DNA of 64,000 nt from Sphingomonas sp. 28-63-12. Lineage in GTDB: Bacteria > Pseudomonadota > Alphaproteobacteria > Sphingomonadales > Sphingomonadaceae. Shown one piece after another: positions 45,506 to 56,415 of this stretch; position 1 is the stretch's first letter; every line of letters begins with the position of its first letter. Both the position numbers and the translations under genes were made by a program. Location: assembly GCA_002281535.1 (NCBI GenBank), contig NCGD01000003.1, forward strand, positions 62,001-126,000, in the 5' to 3' direction. The notes under the pieces were generated by a model. That model worked only from the letters and a program-made list of their open reading frames with translations, made no database searches and had not been told where the DNA came from.

Positions 45506-45545
45506 CCCCGGTCGCGGCGGCCTTTTGGCTGGCACGCGACCGGGG
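45506..45545. terminator. Inverted repeat between convergent permease and katG genes
   Basis: Eleven-base perfect arms CCCCGGTCGCG / CGCGACCGGGG with an 18-base spacer lie in the 112-bp gap between the two stop codons. This suits a bidirectional terminator, although neither side has a clear T-run. Confidence 0.45.
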
Positions 45546-45560
45546 ACGTTGCCGGCTCGA

Positions 45561-47858
<2,298 letters not shown>

Positions 47859-47871
47859 TCAGTGATCGATT

Positions 47872-49377
47872 TTACTCGTCTTTGGCGCCAGATACATCGG
47901 AATCGAGGCCAAGTGCCGGCAAATCCGCTGCTGCCGCAGCGAGTTCGGCATGCGCGACGATCTGGCGATAGGCGGCGTCAAGCTTGCGGACGCCGGCATC
48001 GGCGGCCGCCTCTTCGCGCGCATTGACCAGGAAGAAGTCGCTGGCGCCCATCATGAACCGCCGCGCCTCGGCCCCTGCCATGGTGGTCGCCCGATCATGT
48101 TCGGCCTCGGCAAGCGAACGCAGTCGCTCGGTCGCGCGAACGTCGATCGCCAGCGCATCGATCGCTGCGGTGATCTGCTCCTCGGTCTGCTGGCGTCTGC
48201 GGCGGATCGCGTCGATCTCGGCGCTGGTTTGGTCGATTCGCCCCTGCGCCGCGCGACGTTGCAGCGGCAAGGTAAAGCTCAGCCCGATCTTGGTTTCAGT
48301 GCCGACCCGCGAACGCCCACCCTCGCCGATTGGTCCGATATCCTGCGATGCTTCAACCTTCAGGTCGAGCCGGGGCTGCAGCGCGTTGCGGTCAAGCGCC
48401 AGGCGGCTGGTTGCCTGCGCCATCCGGAGATCGATCTGGCGAAGATCGGGCCGCGCATCGATCGAAGCGCGCGGATCGGTCTTGAGCCGGGCTGGTGGCG
48501 GAAAGTCGGTGGGCAAGCGGGCAGGGGCAGGGAGCAGCGGCGCGCCAGTGGCATCACGCAGAAACAGCGACAGCGCATTGGCAGCGAGCGCCAGATCCTG
48601 TTCGGCACGGGCGACCAGTGTTTCGCGGCGCAGGATATTCTGTTCGTTTTCGGTGAGGATGATCGCTGGCCGGGCCCCGAGCTGAACCTGGCGTTCAAGC
48701 CCGGCCTGGCGTGACCGGGCGAGTTTGTAGAGATTATGATAGACCGACAGACGCAGCCCCGCTGCGACCCAAAGATTATAGGCGGCAATCGCGCGGCGCT
48801 GGACACCAATTGCGGTCAGCAACCGATCGGCTTCGGCGATATCGACGTCGATCCGGGCGTTGCCGCGTGCAAAGCGGCGGTCGTCGATCAGCCGGTCGCG
48901 CAGCAATGAAAGGACCGCACCGACCTTCACCTCGCCGAAATTATTGGTGAAGCGTTCATCCTCGTAAATCGGAAAGCGCCCGCTCGACACCCGATAGCCA
49001 CCATAGAGGCTGCCGCCCCAATTCTCGATCGGGCGCGCGATCGTGCCGCTCGCGATCTGGCCATCATAATAGCCGGTCAGCCGCGATTCGGCCTCTGCCT
49101 TGATGGTGGTATCGAACGCGCCCTCGGTAGAGAGCGCTTTGCCCTCCGCCTGGCGGACCCGGGCGATCGCTTCGAGAATCTGCGGCGCATGGCGACGTGA
49201 GGAGCGCAACACCTCATCGAGAGTCAACGGCGCAGCGGTCGGCGCCGCTTTTTCGGTAGCCGGTGGAAGCGGCGCATCGGCCGCCGTGGCACCTGCAAAG
49301 GGAATCAACGCGACAACCCAGAGCGCGATTACCCAGAGCGCGATTACCCAGGGCGCGATTGCAATGCTATTGCGCAT
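47872..49377 (-). CDS. TolC-family outer membrane efflux/secretion protein
   Basis: This 501-residue outer-membrane channel protein of the TolC type has a signal peptide whose hydrophobic core is built of repeated WVIAL units, with a cleavage region GATAAD. Two halves of long amphipathic helices follow, such as LDEVLRSSRRHAPQILEAIARVRQAEG and the second-half LRSLAEAEHDRATTMAGAEAR. It lies downstream of and overlaps the HlyD gene by 11 bp, completing an ABC-HlyD-TolC set. The protein is coil-rich with no obvious defect. The exported substrate is unknown, especially as the ABC partner seems unable to hydrolyse ATP. Confidence 0.83.
   Translation of the reverse strand: MRNSIAIAPWVIALWVIALWVVALIPFAGATAADAPLPPATEKAAPTAAPLTLDEVLRSSRRHAPQILEAIARVRQAEGKALSTEGAFDTTIKAEAESRLTGYYDGQIASGTIARPIENWGGSLYGGYRVSSGRFPIYEDERFTNNFGEVKVGAVLSLLRDRLIDDRRFARGNARIDVDIAEADRLLTAIGVQRRAIAAYNLWVAAGLRLSVYHNLYKLARSRQAGLERQVQLGARPAIILTENEQNILRRETLVARAEQDLALAANALSLFLRDATGAPLLPAPARLPTDFPPPARLKTDPRASIDARPDLRQIDLRMAQATSRLALDRNALQPRLDLKVEASQDIGPIGEGGRSRVGTETKIGLSFTLPLQRRAAQGRIDQTSAEIDAIRRRRQQTEEQITAAIDALAIDVRATERLRSLAEAEHDRATTMAGAEARRFMMGASDFFLVNAREEAAADAGVRKLDAAYRQIVAHAELAAAAADLPALGLDSDVSGAKDE
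49321..49365 (-). repeat. 15-bp tandem repeat in the TolC-like signal peptide
   Basis: Two perfect copies of GAGCGCGATTACCCA (49321-49350) and a third degenerate copy are in frame, each adding five residues (WVIAL) to the signal-peptide core. Gain or loss of a unit would keep the frame. Confidence 0.75.
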
Positions 49378-50425
49378 CGGGCTTTGCCTCTTTCGGCGGC
49401 GCTGTTACCTTCGGATCGGCAGGCGGTTGAAACTGGAGCGGAAAATCGTTGAGCTGGCGCCACAGCTCGAACCCGGCCGGCACCGTATCCATCAAGACCC
49501 AGCCGCGCACCTTGGCGCCCAGCCGCACAAAGGGCTCACGTGGCCAGGCCGGGCGATCGGGTGCCGGTTCGACCAGGATGCGGAACAGGCCGTTGTCGGA
49601 TGCCGACAGGTCGATCGCGCGCACGCGCCCGTCGAACATGCCTTGCGCAACCGACGGCCAGCCGCTGAACTGGATCGCCGGCCAGCCCTCAAACGCCAAC
49701 CTGACCCGTCGCCCCGCCGAAATTAGCGGCACATCGCGGCCATCGACATAGAGCTCGACGACGCGCACCGATTCCTCGGGCGCGAAGGTGGCGAGGACAT
49801 CGCCCTGCTTGACCATTGTCGCGCTGGCCCCTGCGTTGATCCGCATGATCCGCCCGTCGCGGGGCGCGCGGACGATCTGCGCCGACTGGCGGCTGAGATC
49901 GACATCGACCTTGTTGATCGCCGCGCGGCTCTGCGCGATCTTGGCGCGGTAATCAGCCACCTTGATTTGCGCGGCCTCATAATCCCGGCGCGCGGCCAGC
50001 CCCTCGCGAAACAGCGATCCGGTGCGATTGACGTCGAGCATCGCGGTTTGCGCGGCAAGCTCGGCTGCCTGGATTTCGGCAAGCTTCTGCGCTCGTTCAG
50101 CGCGCAGCCGATCGAGCAGCAGCGGATCATTGTCGACGATTTGTGCAATCGGATCGCCGCGCTTGACGATGCTGCCGTCGGTAACGTGCCAGCGGATGAT
50201 CCGCCCGGGCACGAGCGCGGTGACATTCTGTACCCGATCCTGCGGATCGAGCGCGGTAACGGCGCCGGTACCCGGGGCAGTCTGCACCCAGGGGATATAG
50301 ACCAGCCCGGCGATCGCCAAGGTCATGCCGATCGCCAGAATGATAGCGACCACGCGCAGTACGGCAGGTGTCTTTAGGCCGCTGAGCGTCCTGAATTGGG
50401 CGAGCTGTTCAGCGTGCGTCTGCAT
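49367..50425 (-). CDS. HlyD-family membrane fusion protein
   Basis: This is a periplasmic adaptor linking an inner-membrane ABC protein to a TolC channel, about 352 residues. One membrane anchor (VVAIILAIGMTLAIAGLVYIPW) near residue 25 is followed by the lipoyl-like half VTALVPGRIIRWHVTDGSIVKRGDPIAQI, a helical hairpin (LAEIQAAELAAQTAMLDV) and the second half IVRAPRDGRIMRINAGASATMVKQGD. I chose the ATG at 50425, which sits within the last 17 bp of the ABC gene. The frame extends to 50524, but the extension is a shadow of the upstream gene. Confidence 0.85.
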   Translation of the reverse strand: MQTHAEQLAQFRTLSGLKTPAVLRVVAIILAIGMTLAIAGLVYIPWVQTAPGTGAVTALDPQDRVQNVTALVPGRIIRWHVTDGSIVKRGDPIAQIVDNDPLLLDRLRAERAQKLAEIQAAELAAQTAMLDVNRTGSLFREGLAARRDYEAAQIKVADYRAKIAQSRAAINKVDVDLSRQSAQIVRAPRDGRIMRINAGASATMVKQGDVLATFAPEESVRVVELYVDGRDVPLISAGRRVRLAFEGWPAIQFSGWPSVAQGMFDGRVRAIDLSASDNGLFRILVEPAPDRPAWPREPFVRLGAKVRGWVLMDTVPAGFELWRQLNDFPLQFQPPADPKVTAPPKEAKPDAQ

Positions 50426-52118
50426 CGGCAGCCTCGCGGGGGTCGGCGCGGCGCAGCGCGTTGAAGGTGGCGCGGTCCGGCTCGATCCATTGCCGGTCGC
50501 GTCCGAGCCAGAGATAGCCGTCAAGCGCCGGCGGATTATTGCGATTGGTGAAGTAGATCACGGTGGTCGGCAGCGTCCCGAGTGCGTCGAACAGCCTGTG
50601 GAGCTCGTCGGCGGGGACCATATCGAACAGGGGCGACATGACGAGGATCTTGGGTTGCGACAGCAAGGCACCGGCGAGCTTGAGCCGCATCATTTCGGGC
50701 AGCGACAGGGGCCAGCCGGTCGAGGCCAGCACAGTATCGAGCCCCTGGGGCAGCATCCCCAGGCGTCGATCGATGCCGACCAGCCGGAGCGCGGTCATCA
50801 TCGCGCGCGGCTCATCATCAGGCGAGCAAAGTTCCAGATAGTCGCGGATCGAGCATTCGACGATGGTCGGACGATCGAGCACGATCACGTCGCTGCGCAG
50901 GCGATAGGCGTCGAGCGCGCTGATATCGGCACCGCCCAACGTTATAAAACCCTTGTCGGGCGGGCGGTGGCGCTTGAGCAGCAGCGCAAAGGCGCGCTGG
51001 GTATCGGGATCGGCGGCGGCGATCAGCCGGGCGCGATAGGGAATCGTGCACTCGATCGCGACATCGCCGATCTGCACCCCGGCAAAGGCCAGATCGCCCT
51101 GCGCCTCGCCCGGCCCCGTCACGCGCCCTGGCGCTTCCTGCGGGATATCGAACAGCAACCCCATCTCCTCGACCGCCGTGACCAGATCGTAAAACACATC
51201 GAGATAAGGCCCGAGCTGAGCGACACCGTAGAAGATGCTCGACAGGATCAGCTCGGCGGCAACGAGTTGGCCGATCGACAATTGACCCTGAATGACCAGC
51301 CAGCCGCCCAGCGCCAGCAACCCCGCGCTCGCCACCGCATAGAGCACCAGATAGGCGACCGTCTGGCTGAAGCTGTAATTGAAATGGCGGCGATAGGCGG
51401 CGATGTAACGCGCGGTCAGCGCCTCCGACTTGTTGATAGCGTAGGAGATATGCCGGCCCGATTTGTAAAAGCCGTTCGACGCGCCGACGCTCTCCAGCCA
51501 GTGCGCGGCTTCATATTTGGCGTGGCTGAGCGCCACCGCCGAGGTCATCGCGCCGCGTGACCAGAGCCGCCAGATTCCCCAGGCCAGCAGAATGAACAGC
51601 AGGTTGAAGCCGAGGAAAAACGGATGGTAAAAGGAGGTGACGACAAAGCCGACGGCCGATTGCAGCAGGATCGTGAACAACCCGATCATCAGCGACGGCA
51701 CGGCCTTTTGCAGGTTCATCACCTCGAAATAGCGGTTGAACAGATCGCCCTTGCGGTCATCGCTGAAAAAGGGATTGCGCGAATGAATCGCGCGCAAGGT
51801 GATCTCGGCGACCAGCTGGGCGAAGATGCGCTGGCGGAAAACTTCCATCAGATGCGCGCGAAACGCGCTGAGCAGCGCCGAGAGCATCAGCAGGGCGAAC
51901 AGGATGCCGGACAAGGTGAACAACGGCGCCGCGAGCGCGGTATTGGCAACGCTGTTGATCAGCATCTGCACCGATATCGGCGTGGCGAGCGACAACAGGC
52001 TGATGCCGATGCCATAGATGATCGCGAGCGTGAAAAACGCGCGATCGGGCCCCAATATCGGGCCAGCCCACCGGATGACATCGCGCAATCTGACGCTGGT
52101 TGCGGCTTCACCCGCCAT
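50409..52118 (-). CDS. ABC exporter-like protein with degenerate nucleotide-binding domain
   Basis: This 569-residue protein has an ABC exporter membrane domain of about six helices (residues 20-310, for example GISLLSLATPISVQMLINSVAN) and a C-terminal region aligned to an ATPase domain (about 340-560). Every key motif is altered. Where Walker A should be is RLIAAADPDTQRAFALL, with no GKS/T; the Q-loop glutamine is lost (VIVLDRPTIVECS); the signature reads LSLPEMMRLKLAG; Walker B reads ILVMSPLFDMV without D/E; the switch His is Asn (YFTNRN). The frame is intact and good RBS and operon overlaps are kept, so it is probably expressed. It is probably unable to hydrolyse ATP. Confidence 0.85.
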   Translation of the reverse strand: MAGEAATSVRLRDVIRWAGPILGPDRAFFTLAIIYGIGISLLSLATPISVQMLINSVANTALAAPLFTLSGILFALLMLSALLSAFRAHLMEVFRQRIFAQLVAEITLRAIHSRNPFFSDDRKGDLFNRYFEVMNLQKAVPSLMIGLFTILLQSAVGFVVTSFYHPFFLGFNLLFILLAWGIWRLWSRGAMTSAVALSHAKYEAAHWLESVGASNGFYKSGRHISYAINKSEALTARYIAAYRRHFNYSFSQTVAYLVLYAVASAGLLALGGWLVIQGQLSIGQLVAAELILSSIFYGVAQLGPYLDVFYDLVTAVEEMGLLFDIPQEAPGRVTGPGEAQGDLAFAGVQIGDVAIECTIPYRARLIAAADPDTQRAFALLLKRHRPPDKGFITLGGADISALDAYRLRSDVIVLDRPTIVECSIRDYLELCSPDDEPRAMMTALRLVGIDRRLGMLPQGLDTVLASTGWPLSLPEMMRLKLAGALLSQPKILVMSPLFDMVPADELHRLFDALGTLPTTVIYFTNRNNPPALDGYLWLGRDRQWIEPDRATFNALRRADPREAADADAR

Positions 52119-52266
52119 ATTTCGCTCCCTGGCCGCACCCGAAACAGGGTCGCTGCGCGCAAATGAGGACTGGCCCCGAGCGGATCAACGGCGAGACATA
52201 ATTTGAAACATTTGGCCGGCCGATCAGCGCGATTGCAGCATTCGGGAAATGCTGGACCTGTGCGGT

Positions 52267-53178
52267 TCAGCCCGCCAGATCGGTCAGCCGCGCGCGCAAC
52301 CTGGGCGCGACGAAATCGAGGAAGGCGCGGAGCTTCAGCGGCACTATCGGCGGCCCGGTATGGACGAGATGGACGGGCATGGGCGGCGGCGCGAAATCGC
52401 CAAGCACCGCCACCAACCGGCCCGACTGGATCGCCTCGGCTGCCTGGTAGGAGAGCAGGCGGGCAATGCCGATCCCGGCGGTGGCGGCCTCGATCACGCC
52501 GTCTGCGGTATTGCTGGCAAAGCGCGGGCGGATTGGCACCTGCCGGGTGGCATCGCCGGTGCCGAGCGGCCAATGGCGTGCCGGCTGGAGCCCTTCAAAG
52601 GCGATGCAGTCATGCGCGTCGAGATCGTCCGGGCCGCGCGGCGTGCCACGTCGCGCCAGATAATCAGGGCTGGCGCAGATGATCCAGCCGGTATCGCCGA
52701 TCCGTTGCGCAACCAGATTGCTATCGGGCAGGCGGCCGATCCGGACGGCGACATCGACATGATTTTCGATCAGATCGACGACATAATCGGCAGCAATCAC
52801 CCGGACGTTGACCGCTGGATAAGCTGCCAGAAATTCGAGGACGACGGGGGTGAGGAACGCCTTGCCGAAGCGCAATGAGGCGGTGACGAGCAACGTGCCG
52901 CTGGGTGTGCGATATTCGCCTGCTGCCGCCCGCTCGGCCTCCTCAAGTTCGCCCAGCACGCGCCGGGCGGCGGGGACGAACCCCTGGCCAGCCTCTGTCA
53001 GCAGCAGCCTGCGGCTGGTGCGGATCAGCAGCGGCGTGCCGAGATGCGCCTCAAGCTCAGCTATCTTCCGGCTGACCGTGGGCAGCGGCATGCCCAGCTT
53101 GCGCGATGCTGCCGACAGGCTGCCGCCATCGACGGCGGCCAGCAAGGTCCGAAGGGCGTGGAAACGATCGATTTCAAT
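52267..53178 (-). CDS. LysR-family transcriptional regulator (non-canonical start)
   Basis: This regulator has the LysR helix-turn-helix (GSLSAASRKLGMPLPTVSRKIAELE) and an effector domain with LLIRTSRRLLLTEAGQGF before it and GIGIARLLSYQAAEAIQSG near the C-terminus. LysR proteins of this type usually begin about MDRFHALRTLL. The matching sequence is present, but no in-frame ATG or GTG precedes it: the frame offers TTG at 53145 (inside the domain), ATC at 53172 or ATT at 53178. I use 53178; the true start is uncertain. It is divergent from the alpha/beta hydrolase cluster and probably controls it. Confidence 0.82.
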   Translation of the reverse strand: MEIDRFHALRTLLAAVDGGSLSAASRKLGMPLPTVSRKIAELEAHLGTPLLIRTSRRLLLTEAGQGFVPAARRVLGELEEAERAAAGEYRTPSGTLLVTASLRFGKAFLTPVVLEFLAAYPAVNVRVIAADYVVDLIENHVDVAVRIGRLPDSNLVAQRIGDTGWIICASPDYLARRGTPRGPDDLDAHDCIAFEGLQPARHWPLGTGDATRQVPIRPRFASNTADGVIEAATAGIGIARLLSYQAAEAIQSGRLVAVLGDFAPPPMPVHLVHTGPPIVPLKLRAFLDFVAPRLRARLTDLAG

Positions 53179-53179
53179 A

Positions 53180-53194
53180 TTCCAAAAAATGGAA
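53180..53194. promoter_or_regulatory. T-N11-A dyad, probable LysR binding site
   Basis: TTCCA-AAAAA-TGGAA is a perfect 15-bp dyad with T-N11-A geometry, right at the 5' end of the LysR gene and about 130 bp upstream of the divergent hydrolase. It fits an autoregulatory LysR site. Confidence 0.5.
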
Positions 53195-53324
53195 GTTATA
53201 TTCTCAAAACTAACGACTGATGCGTGAAAACGGAAGTGACTATTTCAGCGTCACCGGCCGATCGGGTCGTTCGTTTGCGGCGGCGTCGATCATTGCCGGC
53301 GGCCGCCCCTCAAGGAAGCGCAGC

Positions 53325-54350
53325 ATGACCAAAGCACTGACCCTGTTTCACGCCGTTTCGATCGCCGCCGTGGTGATCGCGACGGGCTTCACCGCGCCAG
53401 CCGCCGTCAACGCCGCGACTGGCTTGACCGCGCCAACCCCCGTCCACGCCGCCCCCGTTGGGGTGGCCGCCAGCAAAAAGGCCCAGTCGATGACCCGGAC
53501 CAGCTATCATTTCGCCACCGTCAATGGCCGCAAGGTCTTTTATCGTGAAGCCGGCGATCCCAGCCTGCCGACGATCATCCTGCTGCACGGCTTCCCCACC
53601 AGCAGCTTCATGTTTCGCGATCTGATCCCGCAGCTGGCGGGCAAGTTCCATGTGATCGCGCCGGATTATATTGGCTTTGGCCAGTCCGACGCGCCGTCGG
53701 CGAGCAATTTCGATTACAGCTTCGACAACCTCACCAACCATGTCACCGGCCTGATCGATCAGCTCGGCCTGACATCCTATGTCCTGTACATGCAGGATTA
53801 TGGCGGCCCGGTGGGGTTCCGCATCTTTACCCAGCGCCCGGACGCGGTGAAGGGCTTCGTGATCCAGAACACCAACGCCTATATGGAAGGCGTCGGTGAC
53901 CCGCCGAAGCAGGTTTTCCTGCCGCTGTGGGCACACCGCGATGCCAAGTCGGAGGAAGGCGCGCGCAGCTTCCTCGCCGCCGGCACCACGCAGTTCCAGT
54001 ACACCGTCGGCGCCAAGAACCCGGCGGCGATCAGCCCCGACAACTGGACGCACGACCAGGCGCTGCTCGATCGCCCCGGTACCGATGCCTATCAGTTGAA
54101 CCTGCTGGAAAACTACAAGACCAATGTCGCGCTGTACGACAGCTGGCATGCCGCGTTCCGTGCGCATCAGCCCAAAACGCTGATCCTGTGGGGCAAGCAT
54201 GATCCGTTCTTCGTCGAGGCCGGCGCCACCGCGTTCCTCAAGGATCTGCCCAAGGCCAAGCTGATCTGGCTCGATGCCGGCCATTTTGTCCTCGACGAAA
54301 ACGCCGCGACCGTCGCTGCCGCAATCAAGGCCGCGTTCGCGAAGCAATAA
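53325..54350 (+). CDS. Exported alpha/beta hydrolase (haloalkane dehalogenase/epoxide hydrolase-like)
   Basis: This 341-residue hydrolase has an N-terminal signal peptide and Ala/Pro-rich linker (about 1-45), so it is probably periplasmic. The alpha/beta-hydrolase core has LLHGFPTSSFMFRDL, DYIGFGQSDAP and the nucleophile elbow MQDYGGPVGFR with Asp158; Asp293 (GKHDPFF) and His320 (AGHFVLDE) complete the triad. An Asp nucleophile points to haloalkane dehalogenases and epoxide hydrolases rather than esterases. ATG 53325 follows AAGGAAGC. It is the first gene of the cluster divergent from LysR, followed by an SDR 66 bp on. The substrate is unknown. Confidence 0.83.
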   Translation: MTKALTLFHAVSIAAVVIATGFTAPAAVNAATGLTAPTPVHAAPVGVAASKKAQSMTRTSYHFATVNGRKVFYREAGDPSLPTIILLHGFPTSSFMFRDLIPQLAGKFHVIAPDYIGFGQSDAPSASNFDYSFDNLTNHVTGLIDQLGLTSYVLYMQDYGGPVGFRIFTQRPDAVKGFVIQNTNAYMEGVGDPPKQVFLPLWAHRDAKSEEGARSFLAAGTTQFQYTVGAKNPAAISPDNWTHDQALLDRPGTDAYQLNLLENYKTNVALYDSWHAAFRAHQPKTLILWGKHDPFFVEAGATAFLKDLPKAKLIWLDAGHFVLDENAATVAAAIKAAFAKQ

Positions 54351-54415
54351 CCTGTCCCCCCGCCCGGGCGTCGCCTCCCCTCGATGCCCGGGCACCCCGA
54401 TCTAGGACAAGTCCG

Positions 54416-55207
54416 ATGACCAAGACCTTTCTCATCACCGGTGCGAGCGAAGGCATCGGTCTGGAAATTGCGCGCCTTGCCGCTGCATCGGGTGCCGCCG
54501 TGCTGATGGTGGCGCGCGATGCCGCCAAGCTTCAGGCCGCGGCCAACAGTTTGTCGGGCGCGATCCGCCCGCAAATCGCAGCGGTGGACCTTGCCGATGC
54601 GGCCGCGCTCGATCGCTTCATCGCCAAACTCGACGCGCACGGCTATGTGCCGGATGTGCTCGTCAACAATGCCGGGCACGGTGCCTCGGGCACGTTCGTC
54701 GATGCCGATTGGCACAAGATCGATGCGATGCTGCGGCTCAACATGAATGCGCTTGCCCGGCTGAGCCACTGGGCAGCGCGTGGGATGACGGCGCGCCAGC
54801 GCGGGGCGATCGTCAACCTGTCGGCCGCCGTTGCCACCCGGCCCACGCCCTATTTCGCGGCCTATGCCGCATCCAAGGCGTTCGTCACCAACCTGAGCAT
54901 CGCGATGCACAGCGAATTGCGCGCGCACGGCGTGTCGGTCTCGGCGATCCATCCGCCCGCTGTCCGCACCAGCTTCGGTACGGCCGACAAGGCCGACCTC
55001 AAGACCACCCTGGTGCACAAGCTGTTCCCGGCAGTGGGGGCCAAGACGGTGGCCCGCGCGGTGATGAACGCGGTCTGCCGTCGTCGTCGCTCGGTCATCA
55101 TCGGCCCCGTCGCCGGTATCGTGATGGGCACCGCGCCGATCCTGCCGCGCAGCTTCGACCTCGTCTTCATGACTCTGCTTTTCAAGGGCAAGCGCGGCGC
55201 CGCCTGA
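54416..55207 (+). CDS. Short-chain dehydrogenase/reductase
   Basis: This 263-residue classical SDR has the cofactor motif TGASEGIGLEIARLAA at about 7-22, LVNNAGHGASGTF near 80 and the catalytic Ser-Tyr-Lys pattern NLSAAVATRPTPYFAAYAASKAF around 140-160. The residue after the second strand (VARD) favours NADP. It would interconvert a hydroxyl and a carbonyl. It lies between the exported hydrolase and a SnoaL-like gene on the same strand and is presumably co-transcribed under LysR control. The substrate is not deducible. Confidence 0.85.
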   Translation: MTKTFLITGASEGIGLEIARLAAASGAAVLMVARDAAKLQAAANSLSGAIRPQIAAVDLADAAALDRFIAKLDAHGYVPDVLVNNAGHGASGTFVDADWHKIDAMLRLNMNALARLSHWAARGMTARQRGAIVNLSAAVATRPTPYFAAYAASKAFVTNLSIAMHSELRAHGVSVSAIHPPAVRTSFGTADKADLKTTLVHKLFPAVGAKTVARAVMNAVCRRRRSVIIGPVAGIVMGTAPILPRSFDLVFMTLLFKGKRGAA

Positions 55208-55236
55208 CGCCCGCCACCTAGCAAAGGAGATGTGCA

Positions 55237-55620
55237 ATGATGCCGCCGATCGACACGATTCGTGCCTTTTACGCCGCGCTTTCCGCCGGCGATGCGCCAG
55301 CTGCGCTTGCCCTGATGGCCGACGATATCGAATGGACCACGATGTGGCATTACAAGGTCGATGGCCTTGGCCCGCACAAGGTCGCCCAAGGGTTGTTGAT
55401 GCCCTTGATGGCTGAATGGTCGTCCTTCGCGCTGACGCCGAGCGATTATCTTGCCGATGGCGACAGCGTCGTGTCGCTTGGACGTTTCACCGGGCGCCAT
55501 GGCACATCGGGCAAGTCAGTCGATGCCGCCTATGCACATGTCTGGGATCTCAGCGATGGCCGGATCAAACGCTTCCGCCAGTATATCGACACGCTGGCGG
55601 TAGCCGAGGCACGGACGTGA
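55237..55620 (+). CDS. SnoaL/ketosteroid-isomerase-like (NTF2 fold) protein
   Basis: This 127-residue NTF2-fold protein has the pattern DTIRAFYAALSAGDAPAALALMADDIEW at the N-terminus, a central SDYLADGDSVVSLGRFTGR and the C-terminal AHVWDLSDGRIKRFRQYIDT. These match the SnoaL-like / ketosteroid isomerase-like superfamily. The ATG follows AAAGGAG at ideal spacing. Its stop overlaps the next SDR's GTG start by 4 bp. Members isomerise, hydrate or bind small cyclic compounds, or have no known activity; the catalytic Asp/His positions cannot be assigned confidently here. Confidence 0.82.
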   Translation: MMPPIDTIRAFYAALSAGDAPAALALMADDIEWTTMWHYKVDGLGPHKVAQGLLMPLMAEWSSFALTPSDYLADGDSVVSLGRFTGRHGTSGKSVDAAYAHVWDLSDGRIKRFRQYIDTLAVAEART

Positions 55621-56384
55621 CCCGGGTTGCCATCGTTACCGGCGCATCGCGCGGGATCGGCCGGGCAACGGCGATCCGACTCGCGCGGGATTTTGATCTG
55701 GTCGCGATCGTTGCCCGCGATCCTGCGACTCTGGCGCAGACGGCCGCGTCGATCACCATGGCCGGCGGCGAGCCACTCGCGATCGTCCAGGACCTGCGCG
55801 ACGTCGATGCCAGCGCGGCGGTGATGGCGGCAACGCTTGCCCGGTTCGGGCGGATCGATGCGCTGGTCAACATTGCCGGGGCGGTGCCGCAGGGCGATCT
55901 GTTCGCGCTGACCGATGCCGATTGGGCCGAGGGACTGTCACTCAAATTCCACGCTGCCCGCCGGCTGACGATGCTGGCGTGGGATGCACTCAAGGCGTCG
56001 AGCGGTGCCGTCGTCATTACCTCTGGTACCTCGGCGATCACGCCAAAAGCGTCGATGGCCGCCGTCGGCACCATCAACGCGGCGATTTCGGCTATGGCCA
56101 AGGCCTTTGCCGATCGTGGGCTGGCCGATGGCGTCCAGGTGAATTGCGTGCTGCCCGGCCCCGTGATGACCCATCGCCGCCGGGCAATGCTGCAGCGCTA
56201 TGCCGAAACCCAAGGTCTGTCGCTTGATGCGGCGATAGAAGGATTCGCGCATGACAATGGTATCGCGCGTTATGGCCAGCCCGAAGACATTGCCAACGCG
56301 ATTGCCTTTCTGGTCGCCCCCGAAACTCGCTGGCTGACCGGCAGCGCCCTGCGCGTCGACGGCGGCGAAACCAAGGCGGTCTGA
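55617..56384 (+). CDS. Short-chain dehydrogenase/reductase (FabG-like)
   Basis: This 255-residue SDR starts at a GTG overlapping the SnoaL-like stop (GTGA). It has IVTGASRGIGRATAIRLA at the start, LVNIAGAVPQGDLF near 80 and a late-domain GQPEDIANAIAFLV ... GSALRVDGGETKAV typical of FabG-like enzymes. The catalytic region reads VVITSGTSAITPKASMAAVGTINAAISAMAKAF: the Ser is present, but the usual Tyr-x-x-x-Lys is not, as the Tyr position appears to be Val/Gly (MAAVGTINA). It may therefore be a catalytically altered SDR; this residue-level reading should be checked by alignment. Confidence 0.8.
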   Translation: MTRVAIVTGASRGIGRATAIRLARDFDLVAIVARDPATLAQTAASITMAGGEPLAIVQDLRDVDASAAVMAATLARFGRIDALVNIAGAVPQGDLFALTDADWAEGLSLKFHAARRLTMLAWDALKASSGAVVITSGTSAITPKASMAAVGTINAAISAMAKAFADRGLADGVQVNCVLPGPVMTHRRRAMLQRYAETQGLSLDAAIEGFAHDNGIARYGQPEDIANAIAFLVAPETRWLTGSALRVDGGETKAV

Positions 56385-56415
56385 TCCCCTTACCCATCGA
56401 GAAGGACGGGTTGCC

